Source of the DNA: Methylobacterium gregans | GTDB taxonomy: Bacteria > Pseudomonadota > Alphaproteobacteria > Rhizobiales > Beijerinckiaceae | DNA length: 44,959 nt | Direction of reading: 5' to 3' | Assembly (NCBI RefSeq): GCF_022179245.1 | Contig: NZ_BPQM01000053.1 | Coordinates: forward strand, 1-44,959 | The notes under the pieces: generated by a model | Told to the model about the DNA's origin: nothing | The model's database searches: none | What the model saw: only the letters and a program-made list of their open reading frames with translations | Shown: piece by piece, positions 25,950-35,030 of the stretch | How the letters are laid out: every line of letters starts with the position of its first letter | Numbering within the stretch: the first letter of the stretch is position 1 | Program-made: the position numbers and the translations under genes

Positions 25950-26891
25950 TCAGCCCGCCTCCCGCGCGAGCTGGGCCAGCCCTTCGGGCGTCGGCGCGGC
26001 GGGGCGCCAGCCGAGCGCGGCGAGCCCGTCGGCGCGGGCGACCAGACCCTCGCCGAGCCGCGCGAAGATCTCCTGCCGGCCGGCGAGCCGGCAGGCCAGG
26101 CCGAGAAACGGCGTCGGCACCGGCACGAGGCCGGGGGCGCGGCCGAGACCCTGGCGCAGGGCCGCCACCATCTCGGGCAGGGTCAGCGGGTCGGGATCGG
26201 CCGCGATCAGGGCCCGGTTCAGGGGCGCGGGCGCGGCGAGCACCGCGTCGACCGCCGCCGCGAGGCTCTCGGCGGAGATCAGCGAGCGGCGCGCCGAGAG
26301 GGCGCCCAGCGGCAGCCAGTAGGGCGTGCGGGCGAGCCGCAGCAGCGCCGCCATGTTGCCCTTCACACCCGCCCCGTAGACGAGGACCGGCCGCAAAGCC
26401 GCCCAGTCGAGCCCGGTCTCGGCGAGTGCCCGCTCCGCGTCGAGCTTCGAGCGGCCGTAGGCGTCCGTGGGCGCGGGCGCGTCGGACTCGGTGAGGACGC
26501 CCGGCGCGCTCGCGCCGCACTGCGCCCGGATCGAGGAGAGGAAGACGAAGCGGCGCACCTTCGCGCGGGCGGCGGCCTCGGCGAGGCGGCGCGTCGCCTC
26601 GGTGTTGAGGGTGCGGTAATCGTCCTCCGGCGCGCCCGACATGGCGTGGGCGAGCCCGGCCGAGTGCACCACGGCGTCGACGTCGGAGAGCGCGGCCGCC
26701 ATGTTCATCGGCCGGGTCAGGTCGCCGACGACGGCGCTGGCGGCGCCGTCCGGCACCGCGACGGGCCGGCGCAGCAGCACCCGCACCCGGTAGCCCCGGG
26801 CGGTCAGGCTGCGCAGGAGGTGCTGGCCGATGAAGCCCGTCGCCCCGGTGAGCGCCACATGGCGGATCTCCTGACGGATGTCGCGGGTCAC
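25950..26891 (-). CDS. NAD-dependent epimerase/dehydratase (WbpV-like)
   Basis: This is a 313-residue extended SDR enzyme. It has the NAD-binding VALTGATGFIGQHLLRSL at residue 12, DAVVHSAGLAHAMSG, FVFLSSIRAQCG (active Ser), and DAYGRSKLDAERALAETG with the catalytic Tyr-x3-Lys. The rest matches the WbpV/UDP-glucose 4-epimerase-like group of O-antigen clusters. The likely role is making the sugar transferred by the neighbouring GT4 enzyme, 7 bases downstream of an operon partner on the same strand. Exact substrate is unproven. The start at ATG 26891 precedes the conserved strand by eleven residues; an internal start is possible. Confidence 0.9.
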   Translation of the reverse strand: MTRDIRQEIRHVALTGATGFIGQHLLRSLTARGYRVRVLLRRPVAVPDGAASAVVGDLTRPMNMAAALSDVDAVVHSAGLAHAMSGAPEDDYRTLNTEATRRLAEAAARAKVRRFVFLSSIRAQCGASAPGVLTESDAPAPTDAYGRSKLDAERALAETGLDWAALRPVLVYGAGVKGNMAALLRLARTPYWLPLGALSARRSLISAESLAAAVDAVLAAPAPLNRALIAADPDPLTLPEMVAALRQGLGRAPGLVPVPTPFLGLACRLAGRQEIFARLGEGLVARADGLAALGWRPAAPTPEGLAQLAREAG

Positions 26892-26898
26892 GGGTCGG

Positions 26899-27888
26899 CT
26901 AGCTCCTGGCGCGGGCGAAACGGGCGAGCAGCCCCGCGACGAGGATCGCGCCGAGGGCGAGCGCGGCCACGGTGACGGGCCAGTTCGGCCAAAGCAAGGT
27001 CGCGGCGGCGAGCCCCGCCAGCGCGAGGTTGAGCGCGAAGACGTGCCCCACCACGCCCGGCACGGTGAGACCGTTCACGGTCGCCCGCTGGTAGAAATGG
27101 CTGCGGTGCGCCTCCCAGACCCGCTCGCCGGCCCGCGCCCGGCGCAGCAGCGTGAGGGTGGCATCGGCCAGATAGTAGAGGGGCAGCAGGATCGCGGCGG
27201 CGAGCCCTCCTTCGAGGGCCAGCCGGTAGAGCAGCCACGCGACGAGGAGCCCGATCGGCAGCGCGCCGACATCGCCGAGGAAGAGCCGCGCCACCGGCCG
27301 GTTGAAGGGCGCGAAGCCGAGCATCGCCCCGAGCAGGCCCGCGGCCACGAGCGTCGGCAGCACCGGCAGGTGTCCGAGCGCCCCGAAGGCGAGGAGCGCG
27401 CCCGTCACCGGCACGATCTCGGCCACCGTCATCCAGTCGAGCCCGTCCATGAAGTTGACGAGGTTCACGAACCAGAGCCCCGCCAGCACCGCCAGCGCGC
27501 GCTCGACCGGCAGGGGTAGAACAGGCAGGAGCTGCCCGCGCAGGGTGGCCACGAGCAGGCCGACCACCAGGGCCTGCACCGCGAGGCGGAGCGAGGCCGG
27601 CAGCGGCCGGATGTCGTCGACCGCACCGAGCACGGCCAGGACCGTGGCGCCGCCCGCCAGCGCCAGCCACTCGCCGACATCGCCCACATCCGAGGTGCGC
27701 AGCACCCCGGCCGCGAACAGGGCCGCCGTCACCACGGCGATGCCCCCGCCCTGGGGCGTCGGCTCCGTGTGGCTGGAGCGGGCGTTCGGCCGGGCCAGCG
27801 CGTAGCGCACCAGCAGCGGGCGCAGGCGCACGATCAGGCCGGCGGAGAGCGCGGCGGCGAGCGCCACGGCGACGAGGGGGCTGAGCAT
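26899..27888 (-). CDS. Glycosyl-1-phosphate transferase, WecA/WbpL family (GT4)
   Basis: This 329-residue polytopic enzyme moves a sugar-1-phosphate from a UDP-sugar to undecaprenyl phosphate, starting polysaccharide assembly on the cytoplasmic face of the inner membrane. About ten membrane helices are visible. Family motifs in order are SHTEPTPQGGGIAVV, AVDDIRPLPASLRL (DD motif), VNLVNFMDGLDW (catalytic Asp), FLGDVGALPIGLLVAW and AHRSHFYQRATVNGL. ATG 27888 begins the first helix; longer upstream frames are antisense to the catalase-like gene. It lies upstream of, and is probably co-transcribed with, the epimerase gene. Confidence 0.92.
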   Translation of the reverse strand: MLSPLVAVALAAALSAGLIVRLRPLLVRYALARPNARSSHTEPTPQGGGIAVVTAALFAAGVLRTSDVGDVGEWLALAGGATVLAVLGAVDDIRPLPASLRLAVQALVVGLLVATLRGQLLPVLPLPVERALAVLAGLWFVNLVNFMDGLDWMTVAEIVPVTGALLAFGALGHLPVLPTLVAAGLLGAMLGFAPFNRPVARLFLGDVGALPIGLLVAWLLYRLALEGGLAAAILLPLYYLADATLTLLRRARAGERVWEAHRSHFYQRATVNGLTVPGVVGHVFALNLALAGLAAATLLWPNWPVTVAALALGAILVAGLLARFARARS

Positions 27889-27954
27889 GGGCGGCCGATA
27901 GCGCGGAAACGCCTGCGCGGCGAGATCCGACGCGACAAAGAGGCTTGCAACTCG

Positions 27955-27966
27955 ATTGCGCGCAAT
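27955..27966. promoter_or_regulatory. Perfect 12-bp palindrome upstream of catalase-like gene
   Basis: ATTGCGCGCAAT is a perfect palindrome inside the AT-rich part of the divergent spacer between the GT4 gene and the catalase-related gene. A TTGCAA at 27945-27950 and TTAAAA at 27966-27971 could be promoter hexamers, though spacing (15 bases) is short. An operator role is inference only. Confidence 0.35.
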
Positions 27967-28033
27967 TAAAAAGGTTCCAGGGACGTGCTCCCTGCCGCCG
28001 ATTCGCGACACATCGACATCTGGGAGACGCCCC

Positions 28034-29014
28034 ATGACCTGGCTCCGCACGCTCGCTGGCTGTGCCGCCGCGACCGCCTGCCTGCTGACCGCCGCCCGCG
28101 CCGAGGAGACCGATCCCGGCGCGATCGTCGCCGCCCAGTTCGCGGCCGGCGGCAACCACACCGGCGTGCGCGCCAGCGGCGCCAAGGGCGTCTGCCTGAA
28201 GGGCGAATTCGTCCCCGCGCCCGGCGCCGCCGCCCTCTCCAAGGCGCCGCACTTTGCCAAGGCCGTACCGGTCACCGCCCGGTTCTCGATGGGCGGCAGC
28301 AACCCGAAGGTCTCCGACAAGGCCAAGCCCGTCACCCGCGGCTTCGCCATGCGGATGGAGGATCCGGCCGGCGACATGGTGTTCGTGGTGATCTCGGCGC
28401 CGGTCTTCTCGACGAAGACCCCGGCCCAGCTCCTCGAATTCCTGCAGGTCCGCGCCCCCGGTCCGGACGGCAAGCCGGATGCGGAGAAGATCAAGGCCTT
28501 CTCGGCCCAGAACCCCGAGACCACCCGTCAGGCGGCGTGGCTCAACGCACGGCCGGTGCCGGCGAGCTACGCGGGCGTCGATTACTGGGCGGTGCACGCC
28601 TACACGCTGACCAACGCGAAGAACGAGGGGAAGGTCGCCAAGCTGAAATTCGTCTCCGCCGACAAGGCCGGCCTCTCGGACGACGAGCTGAAGGCCAAGC
28701 CCGACAGCTTCTACGGGGACGAGTTGAAGGAGCGCCTCGCCAAGGGCCCGGCCCGCTTCGACCTCGTGGCGATCCTGGCCGAGCCGGGCGACCCGACCGC
28801 CGACCCGACCGCCTCCTGGCCGGAGGAGAACCGCAAGGCGGAGACGCTCGGCACCTTGAGCATCGCGGCGATCGCGCCGGACGCCGCCTGCGACGCCCGG
28901 ACCTTCGATCCGGTGGCGGAACTGCCCGAGGGCGTCGCCGGCCCGACCGACGACCCGATGTTCGCGATTCGCTCGCCGGCCTACGCGGTCTCGGTCTCGC
29001 GCCGGGCGAACTGA
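28034..29014 (+). CDS. Periplasmic catalase-related protein
   Basis: This 326-residue exported protein is of the catalase-related peroxidase (SrpA-like) family, with a signal peptide ending AARAEE near residue 25. Family sequence includes VPVTARFSMGGSNPKVSDKA, RGFAMRMEDPAGDMVFVVIS and a final RSPAYAVSVSRR, where Arg-x3-Tyr fits the haem ligand. At the usual RxxHAKG site the text is VRASGAKGV, so the catalytic His of many relatives is Gly49. His42, seven residues earlier, might take over or the protein may not be a catalase. Twelve bases are duplicated in tandem (28790-28813, Asp-Pro-Thr-Ala twice). GGGAGA precedes ATG 28034. Confidence 0.85.
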   Translation: MTWLRTLAGCAAATACLLTAARAEETDPGAIVAAQFAAGGNHTGVRASGAKGVCLKGEFVPAPGAAALSKAPHFAKAVPVTARFSMGGSNPKVSDKAKPVTRGFAMRMEDPAGDMVFVVISAPVFSTKTPAQLLEFLQVRAPGPDGKPDAEKIKAFSAQNPETTRQAAWLNARPVPASYAGVDYWAVHAYTLTNAKNEGKVAKLKFVSADKAGLSDDELKAKPDSFYGDELKERLAKGPARFDLVAILAEPGDPTADPTASWPEENRKAETLGTLSIAAIAPDAACDARTFDPVAELPEGVAGPTDDPMFAIRSPAYAVSVSRRAN

Positions 29015-29074
29015 GCGGAAGGCTCCCTCGCCCCGCGCGAGACTATCGCGTTCACATATCTCGGGCGGCCGGCT

Positions 29075-29116
29075 CCGCGGTCTCCCTCCCCCGCAGAGGG
29101 GGGAGGGAGACCGCGG
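29075..29116. terminator. 18-bp-stem hairpin between convergent genes
   Basis: The left arm CCGCGGTCTCCCTCCCCC (29075-29092) pairs fully with 29099-29116 around a six-base loop GCAGAG. It lies between the ends of the catalase-related gene (plus) and ecm (minus), so it can serve both as a terminator. There is no T-run. It belongs to the same repeat family as the copy inside the glycosyltransferase at 9684-9718. Confidence 0.6.
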
Positions 29117-29196
29117 GGCTGCCTACGTTGTGTGAGACCGGTAGGCGCGCGGAGAGAGAACCCGCCAACCTCGAACCCATCGTCCGTCCAGCGCAC

Positions 29197-31260
29197 TCAG
29201 TACACCTGCCCCGTCACAGCCTCCGCCCCCTCGCCCTTCGGCCGCCCGTCCAGGGACCGCTCCACGACCTTGGCCAAGCCCACCATGATCTGGTCGATGG
29301 CGTAGTCCTTCGGGGTGTAGACGGCGCGCACGCCCATGTTCTTCAGGACGAGCTCGTCGTCCGGCGAGATGATGCCGCCGACGACGACCGGCACGTGGTC
29401 GAGCCCCGCCTCGCGCATCTTGGCCCGCACCTCGCGCACCAGCGGCACGTGGCTCCCCGACAGGATCGACAGGCCGACCACGTGGGCGCCCGTCTCCTTC
29501 GCCTTGGCGACGATCTCGGCGGGCGTCTGGCGGATGCCGTCGTAGGTCACGTCGAAGCCGACGTCCCGGGCGCGCAGAGCCACCTGCTCGGCGCCGTTCG
29601 AGTGGCCGTCGAGGCCGGGTTTGCCGACGACGAGCCGCGGCGTCTCGCCGAGGCGCTCGCCGAGATCGGCGATCAGGAGCTTGGCCTCCTCGGCGGCGCC
29701 CGACGAGACCGTCTCCAGGGTCACGCCGGTGGGCGCCCGGTACTCGCCGAAGACCGCGCGCAGGCAGGCCCCCCACTCGCCCGTGGTCACGCCCGCCTTC
29801 GCGGCGGCGATCGACACCGGCATGATGTTGGTCCCTGAGCGCGCCGCCTGCTCCAGATCCGCCAGCGCGCGGCCGACCGCCCGCTCGTCGCGCGCGGCCC
29901 GCCAGGCGCGGATGCGGGTCTCGGCCTCCATCTCGACGGTCTCCGAGACCGTGAAGATCGCCCCTTCGCCTGCCGTCAGCGGCGAGGGCTCGCCCTGCTG
30001 CCACTTGTTGACGCCGACGACGATCTGCTCGCCCCGCTCGATCGCCGCGATGCGGCGGGCGTTCGACTCGACCAGCGCCCGCTTCAGCTCGCCCGCCTCG
30101 ACCGCCGTGACCGCGCCGCCGATCGCCGCGATGCGCGCGAGCTCGGCCCGGGTCTGAGCTTTCAGTTCCTCGACGCGGGCCTCGATCACCGTCGAGCCGT
30201 CGAAGATGTCGTCGTACTCGAGCAGGTCCGTCTCGAAAGCGAGGATCTGCTGCATGCGCATGGACCATTGCTGATCCCAGGGCCGGGGCAGGCCCAGCGC
30301 CTCGTTCCAGGCGGGCAGCTGCACGGCCCGCGCCCGGGCGCGCTTCGAGAGCGTCACCGCCAGCATCTCGATCAGGATGCGGTGGACGTTGTTCTCGGGC
30401 TGCTGCTCGGTCAGCCCGAGGGAGTTCACCTGGACGCCGTACCGGAAGATCCGCTTCTTCGCGTCCGTGATGCCGTAGCGCTCCTGGGCGATCTCGTCCC
30501 AGAGCTCGGCGAACGCCCGCATCTTGCAGATCTCGGTGACGAACCGCATGCCGGCATTCACGAAGAACGAGATCCGGCTGAAGACGTCGGAGAAGCTCGC
30601 GGCGTCGAAATCGGGGTCGTCCCGCACCGTGTCGAGCACCGCGATCGCGATGGCGAGCGCGTAGGACAGCTCCTGGACCGGCGTCGCCCCCGCCTCCTGC
30701 AGGTGGTAGGAGCAGACGTTCATCGGGTTCCACTTCGGCACGTTCTGGGTCGTGAACAGGATCACGTCCTTGGTGAGCCGGAGCGAGGGCGCGGGCGGGA
30801 ACACGTAGGTGCCGCGCGACAGGTACTCCTTGATGATGTCGTTCTGCGTCGTGCCCTGGAGGCTCGCGATCGGCGCGCCCTGCTCCTCGGCCACCGCGAG
30901 GTAGAGCGACAGGAGCCACGGCGCCGTGGCGTTGATCGTCATCGAGGTGTTCATCTGGGCGAGCGGGATCTGGTCGAACAGCGCCCGCATGTCGCCCAAA
31001 TGTGCGATCGAGACGCCGACCTTGCCGACCTCGCCGCGCGAGAGTTCGTGGTCGGGGTCGTAGCCCGTCTGGGTCGGCAGGTCGAAGGCCACCGAGAGGC
31101 CGGTCTGGCCCTTGGCGAGATTGCCCCGATAGAGCTTGTTCGATTCCGCCGCCGTGGAATGGCCCGCGTAGGTGCGGATGATCCACGGCTTGTCGCGCTT
31201 CGTCTCGGCCGGCTTGATGTCGGTCGGCTTGGTCTCGGCGATCGCTGCCTGCCCGCTCAT
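29197..31260 (-). CDS. ecm: Ethylmalonyl-CoA mutase
   Basis: This B12-dependent mutase turns (2R)-ethylmalonyl-CoA into methylsuccinyl-CoA in the ethylmalonyl-CoA pathway, and is also called MeaA. At 687 residues it matches the family and is shorter than methylmalonyl-CoA mutase. The catalytic barrel carries the start RTYAGHSTAAESNKLYRGNL and AFDLPTQTGYDPDHELSRGE. NTSMTINATAPWLLSLYLAV follows. The C-terminal B12 domain has LDGHSNGAEQVALRARD (DxHxxG, base-off His ligand) and VVVGGIISPDD. I chose ATG 31260, which gives MSGQAAIAETKPTD; a longer frame to 31323 is unlikely. The linkage to ccr, with a catalase between, fits Methylobacterium. Confidence 0.95.
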   Translation of the reverse strand: MSGQAAIAETKPTDIKPAETKRDKPWIIRTYAGHSTAAESNKLYRGNLAKGQTGLSVAFDLPTQTGYDPDHELSRGEVGKVGVSIAHLGDMRALFDQIPLAQMNTSMTINATAPWLLSLYLAVAEEQGAPIASLQGTTQNDIIKEYLSRGTYVFPPAPSLRLTKDVILFTTQNVPKWNPMNVCSYHLQEAGATPVQELSYALAIAIAVLDTVRDDPDFDAASFSDVFSRISFFVNAGMRFVTEICKMRAFAELWDEIAQERYGITDAKKRIFRYGVQVNSLGLTEQQPENNVHRILIEMLAVTLSKRARARAVQLPAWNEALGLPRPWDQQWSMRMQQILAFETDLLEYDDIFDGSTVIEARVEELKAQTRAELARIAAIGGAVTAVEAGELKRALVESNARRIAAIERGEQIVVGVNKWQQGEPSPLTAGEGAIFTVSETVEMEAETRIRAWRAARDERAVGRALADLEQAARSGTNIMPVSIAAAKAGVTTGEWGACLRAVFGEYRAPTGVTLETVSSGAAEEAKLLIADLGERLGETPRLVVGKPGLDGHSNGAEQVALRARDVGFDVTYDGIRQTPAEIVAKAKETGAHVVGLSILSGSHVPLVREVRAKMREAGLDHVPVVVGGIISPDDELVLKNMGVRAVYTPKDYAIDQIMVGLAKVVERSLDGRPKGEGAEAVTGQVY

Positions 31261-31347
31261 ACTCGTCCGCTCCCGATCTTTGGTCGCGCGGCAAACCTTC
31301 GCTCGCGGGCGAGGGGCCGACACGTCTTTGGGGCGTAACCTAGAGCG

Positions 31348-31367
31348 GATTCCGCCGGGACGGAATC
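31348..31367. repeat. Short palindromic repeat
   Basis: GATTCCG at 31348-31354 and CGGAATC at 31361-31367 form a hairpin in the spacer between ecm and the catalase gene. Similar AGAGCGGATTCCG repeats are, from memory, widespread in Rhizobiales genomes. It could affect transcription of the divergent genes, but this is not shown. Confidence 0.4.
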
Positions 31368-31561
31368 GACTTTCCTTGTCCGCGCCCGCGCGTTTTCTTC
31401 AACATTGGTCCTATGGCCGCGCCCGCCGGCGCCGCGTGCGGGCCCGTTCCCAGCCATGCATCCCGCGCCGCGCACGATGGTGCGAGGCGATGCAGCCAGG
31501 ACTGGGCTCCTGCGTTTCGGAACATAGGTTGATTCCAGACTGAGGCAGGACCAGCGAGACG

Positions 31562-33034
31562 ATGGCCGACCAATCCCCCCGCCTGACCACCGCGTTCGGC
31601 AACCCGGTATCCGACAACCAGAACTCGCTCACCGCCGGCCCGCGCGGGCCGGTGCTGATGCAGGACTACCACCTCATCGAGAAGATGGCCCATTTCAACC
31701 GGGAGCGGATCCCGGAGCGGGTGGTGCACGCCAAGGGCTACGGCGCCTACGGCACCTTCCGGCTGACGAAGTCGCTGGCCGCGTACACCCGCGCCAAGGT
31801 GCTCACCGAGGTCGGCGCCGAGGTGCCGATGGTGGCCCGCTTCTCGACCGTCGGCGGCGAGTCGGGCTCGGCCGACACGGCCCGCGACCCGCGCGGCTTC
31901 GCGCTCAAGTTCTACACCAGCGAGGGCAACTGGGATCTGGTGGGCAACAACACCCCGATCTTCTTCGTGCGCGACGCGATCAAGTTCTCGGACTTCATCC
32001 GCACCCAGAAGCGCGACCCGCGCACCCACCTGAAGCCGCACTGGCGGCGCTGGGACTTCTGGGGCCTGAGCCCCGAGGCCATCCACCAGGTGATGTTCCT
32101 CTACAGCGACCGCGGCACGCCGAAATCGGCCCGCTTCATGAACGGCTACGGCTCGCACACCTTCTCGCTCTGGAACGAGCGGGGCGAGCGCCACTGGGTG
32201 AAGTTCCACTTCCACACGAAGCAGGGCATCCAGAACTTCACCGCGGACGAGGCCGACGAGATCGCTGGCAAGGATCCGGACTACTCCTCGGCCGACCTCT
32301 CGAGCGCGATCGAGACGGGCGATTTCCCGAAATGGCGGGTCTCGGTGCAGCTCATGCCGGAACTCGACGCCGACACCTACCGGATCAACCCGTTCGACCT
32401 CACCAAGGTCTGGCCGCACGGCGACTACCCGCTGATCGAGATCGGCGAGATGGAGCTGAACCGCAATCCGGACAACTACTTCGCGGAGATCGAGCAGTCG
32501 GCCTTCGAGCCCTCGAACGTGGTGCCGGGCATCGGCTTCTCGCCCGACAAGATGCTGCAGAACCGCGTCCTCTCCTACGCGGACGCGCACCGCTACCGGC
32601 TCGGCGTGAACTACCACCAGATCCCGGTGAACCGGGCCAAGAACGCCGCGGTCCAGACCTATCACCGCGACGGCGCCATGCGCACCGACGGCAACCACGG
32701 CGCGCAGGTCGATTACGAGCCGAACTCCTTCGGCGGCCCGGTGCAGGACCCCGCCGTCCAGGAGCCCCCGCTGCGCCTGAAGGGCGACGCCGCCCGCTAC
32801 GGCTGGCCGGGCGACGACGCGGATCTCTACGGGCAGCCGCGCCTGTTCTGGACCAAGGTTCTGGACGAGGGCGGGCGCAAGCGCCTCGTCGAGAACATCG
32901 TCACCTCGATGGGCGACAGCCCGCGCCCCATTCAGGAGCGGATGATCGCGCACTGGTATAAGGTCCACCAGGATTTCGGGCGCGCTGTCGCGGACGGATT
33001 GGGTATCGGCGCGGCGCAGGTCGCGGCCGAATAG
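31562..33034 (+). CDS. katA: Catalase (haem, small subunit clade)
   Basis: This cytoplasmic haem catalase breaks down hydrogen peroxide to water and oxygen. The 490-residue length and text match clade 3 catalases: [20 protein letters not shown] (catalytic His56), [56 protein letters not shown], and the haem Tyr in [14 protein letters not shown] (Tyr339). Active-site residues are intact. It starts at ATG 31562, with GACGAGACG-type upstream sequence and no ideal ribosome site. Between ecm and ccr, it probably protects the pathway or reflects a coupling to oxidative stress during C1 growth. Confidence 0.97.
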   Translation: MADQSPRLTTAFGNPVSDNQNSLTAGPRGPVLMQDYHLIEKMAHFNRERIPERVVHAKGYGAYGTFRLTKSLAAYTRAKVLTEVGAEVPMVARFSTVGGESGSADTARDPRGFALKFYTSEGNWDLVGNNTPIFFVRDAIKFSDFIRTQKRDPRTHLKPHWRRWDFWGLSPEAIHQVMFLYSDRGTPKSARFMNGYGSHTFSLWNERGERHWVKFHFHTKQGIQNFTADEADEIAGKDPDYSSADLSSAIETGDFPKWRVSVQLMPELDADTYRINPFDLTKVWPHGDYPLIEIGEMELNRNPDNYFAEIEQSAFEPSNVVPGIGFSPDKMLQNRVLSYADAHRYRLGVNYHQIPVNRAKNAAVQTYHRDGAMRTDGNHGAQVDYEPNSFGGPVQDPAVQEPPLRLKGDAARYGWPGDDADLYGQPRLFWTKVLDEGGRKRLVENIVTSMGDSPRPIQERMIAHWYKVHQDFGRAVADGLGIGAAQVAAE

Positions 33035-33244
33035 CCCAACCCGGCGAAATATTCTTCACCGGTTGCCAAACTCGATTTGAATTTGCGGGGCTCGCGCTGC
33101 GGTGCGGGCCCCGAATCGTGATTTATCCTGCCCTCTTGGCCTTTAGGACCACTTGGAGGCCTTTCGCATCGCAGCTATAGCGCAGGGGAGCGAGAGCGCG
33201 GCCTTTCCGACAGGAACCGCGCCGGACCGACGAGGAGAACGACC

Positions 33245-34528
33245 ATGGCAGCCAGCGCGGCGGTGCAGACGGGAACGGAGGTCAAGGACCTCTACGAGAT
33301 GGGCGAGATCCCGCCGCTCGGGCACGTGCCGGCCAAGATGTATGCCTGGGCGATCCGGCGCGAGCGCCACGGGCCGCCGGAGCAGTCCCACCAGCTCGAA
33401 GTCCTTCCGGTCTGGGAGATCGGCGACGACGAGGTGCTGGTCTACGTCATGGCCGCGGGCATCAACTACAACGGCGTCTGGGCCGGCCTCGGCGAGCCGA
33501 TCTCGCCCTTCGACGTGCACAAGGGCGAGTACCACATCGCGGGCTCGGACGCTTCCGGCATCGTCTGGAAGGTCGGCGCCAAGGTGAAGCGCTGGAAGGT
33601 CGGCGACGAGGTCATCATCCACTGCAACCAGGATGACGGCGACGACGAGGAGTGCAACGGCGGCGACCCGATGTTCTCGCCGACCCAGCGGATCTGGGGC
33701 TACGAGACGGGCGACGGCTCCTTCGCGCAGTTCTGCCGGGTGCAGTCGCGCCAGCTCATGGCCCGGCCGAAGCACCTCACCTGGGAGGAGGCGGCCTGCT
33801 ACACGCTGACGCTGGCCACCGCCTACCGCATGCTGTTCGGCCACGCGCCCCACACGGTGCGCCCGGGCCAGAACGTGCTGATCTGGGGTGCGTCGGGCGG
33901 TCTCGGCGTGTTCGGCGTGCAGCTCTGCGCGGCGAGCGGCGCCAACGCCATCGCGGTGATCTCGGACGAGTCGAAGCGCGACTACGTGATGAGCCTCGGC
34001 GCCAAGGGCGTCATCAACCGCAAGGACTTCGATTGCTGGGGCCAGCTGCCGAAGGTCAACAGCCCCGAGCACCACGCCTGGACCAAGGAAGCCCGCAAGT
34101 TCGGCAAGGCGATCTGGGACATCACCGGCAAGCAGGACGTCGACATCGTGTTCGAGCACCCGGGCGAGGCGACCTTCCCGGTCTCGGCGCTGGTGGTGAA
34201 GCGCGGCGGCATGGTGGTGTTCTGCGCCGGCACCACCGGCTTCAACATCACCTTCGACGCCCGCTACGTCTGGATGCGGCAGAAGCGGATCCAGGGCTCG
34301 CACTTCGCCCACCTGAAGCAGGCGTCGGCCGCAAACCAGTTCGTGCTGGATCAGCGCATCGACCCCTGCATGAGCGAGGTCTTTCCCTGGGACAAGATCC
34401 CCCAGGCCCACACCAAGATGTGGAAGAACCAGCACCCGCCGGGCAACATGGCCTGCCTCGTCAATTCGCCGCGCGCCGGCTTGCGCACGGTCGAGGACGT
34501 GATCGAGGCGGGGCCGCTGCGCCGCTGA
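33245..34528 (+). CDS. ccr: Crotonyl-CoA carboxylase/reductase
   Basis: Ccr reductively carboxylates crotonyl-CoA with NADPH and CO2 to ethylmalonyl-CoA, the key step of the ethylmalonyl-CoA pathway. The 427-residue MDR-superfamily protein carries family text: MAAGINYNGVWAGLGEPISP, HIAGSDASGIVWKVGAKVKR, CNQDDGDDEECNGGDPMFSP, RIWGYETGDGSFAQFCRVQS, an NADPH-binding LIWGASGGLGVFGVQ, and a C-terminal IQGSHFAHLKQA. The long acidic insertion DDGDDEECNGGD is typical of this family. GAGGAGAACGACC precedes ATG 33245. The gene ends in a strong hairpin. It shares the neighbourhood of ecm, the next-but-two enzyme. Confidence 0.97.
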   Translation: MAASAAVQTGTEVKDLYEMGEIPPLGHVPAKMYAWAIRRERHGPPEQSHQLEVLPVWEIGDDEVLVYVMAAGINYNGVWAGLGEPISPFDVHKGEYHIAGSDASGIVWKVGAKVKRWKVGDEVIIHCNQDDGDDEECNGGDPMFSPTQRIWGYETGDGSFAQFCRVQSRQLMARPKHLTWEEAACYTLTLATAYRMLFGHAPHTVRPGQNVLIWGASGGLGVFGVQLCAASGANAIAVISDESKRDYVMSLGAKGVINRKDFDCWGQLPKVNSPEHHAWTKEARKFGKAIWDITGKQDVDIVFEHPGEATFPVSALVVKRGGMVVFCAGTTGFNITFDARYVWMRQKRIQGSHFAHLKQASAANQFVLDQRIDPCMSEVFPWDKIPQAHTKMWKNQHPPGNMACLVNSPRAGLRTVEDVIEAGPLRR

Positions 34529-34550
34529 GATCAGGCCGCCGGCCCTGCCG

Positions 34551-34590
34551 CGGAAAGGCCCCCGTTCCTCCTGGGACGGGGGCCTTTCCG
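34551..34590. terminator. 15-bp-stem hairpin terminator after ccr
   Basis: CGGAAAGGCCCCCGT (34551-34565) pairs perfectly with ACGGGGGCCTTTCCG (34576-34590) around a ten-base loop. It starts 22 bases after the ccr stop and lies just before the convergent small gene, so it can stop both. There is no T-run after it. Confidence 0.75.
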
Positions 34591-34603
34591 CGTCAGGGGC
34601 CTG

Positions 34604-34846
34604 TCACTGTCCTGTGCGGGCGTGGCCGTGGCGCGGCCGGATCGAGCCGGTCGTGGCCGGATCGGCCGGCGGGATCCGGACGCTGAGTTCCGGCAACGCG
34701 ACCGCCATCGTGGCCGGGGCCGCGGTGTAGCCGAGCGAGGCGGCGGCCGGGCTGGCGGTGAACGGCGTCGGCCCCTGGGCGAGGGCGGCGCCGGCCGGTG
34801 CCGCGAGGGTGATGGCGAGAGCGGCGGTCAGGAATCGGTGCGACAT
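34604..34846 (-). CDS. Small secreted protein of unknown function
   Basis: This 80-residue protein has a clear signal peptide (MSHRFLTAALAITLAAPAGA then ALAQ) and a mature part rich in Ala, Pro and Thr (SPAAASLGYTAAPATMAVAL). No Cys or metal motif is visible. The ATG at 34846 gives the signal peptide; the longer frame to 35008 is not coding-like. No family can be assigned. Confidence 0.6.
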   Translation of the reverse strand: MSHRFLTAALAITLAAPAGAALAQGPTPFTASPAAASLGYTAAPATMAVALPELSVRIPPADPATTGSIRPRHGHARTGQ

Positions 34847-35030
34847 GGCGTGAAGCCTCGGGTCGGGCGCCGGGATCCGGCGCCCCTGATGGCTTCGAGA
34901 TGGGGGTGGCCGACACTCTCCGACGTGCGCGGCCTCACGCCCCCGCGCACCTGTCATGCCCGCCGGGACCTTGCCTCCGCGCCGCCAGGGCGCGACAAGA
35001 CGGCGCACCCCCGCAGCGAGGATCCTGAGC

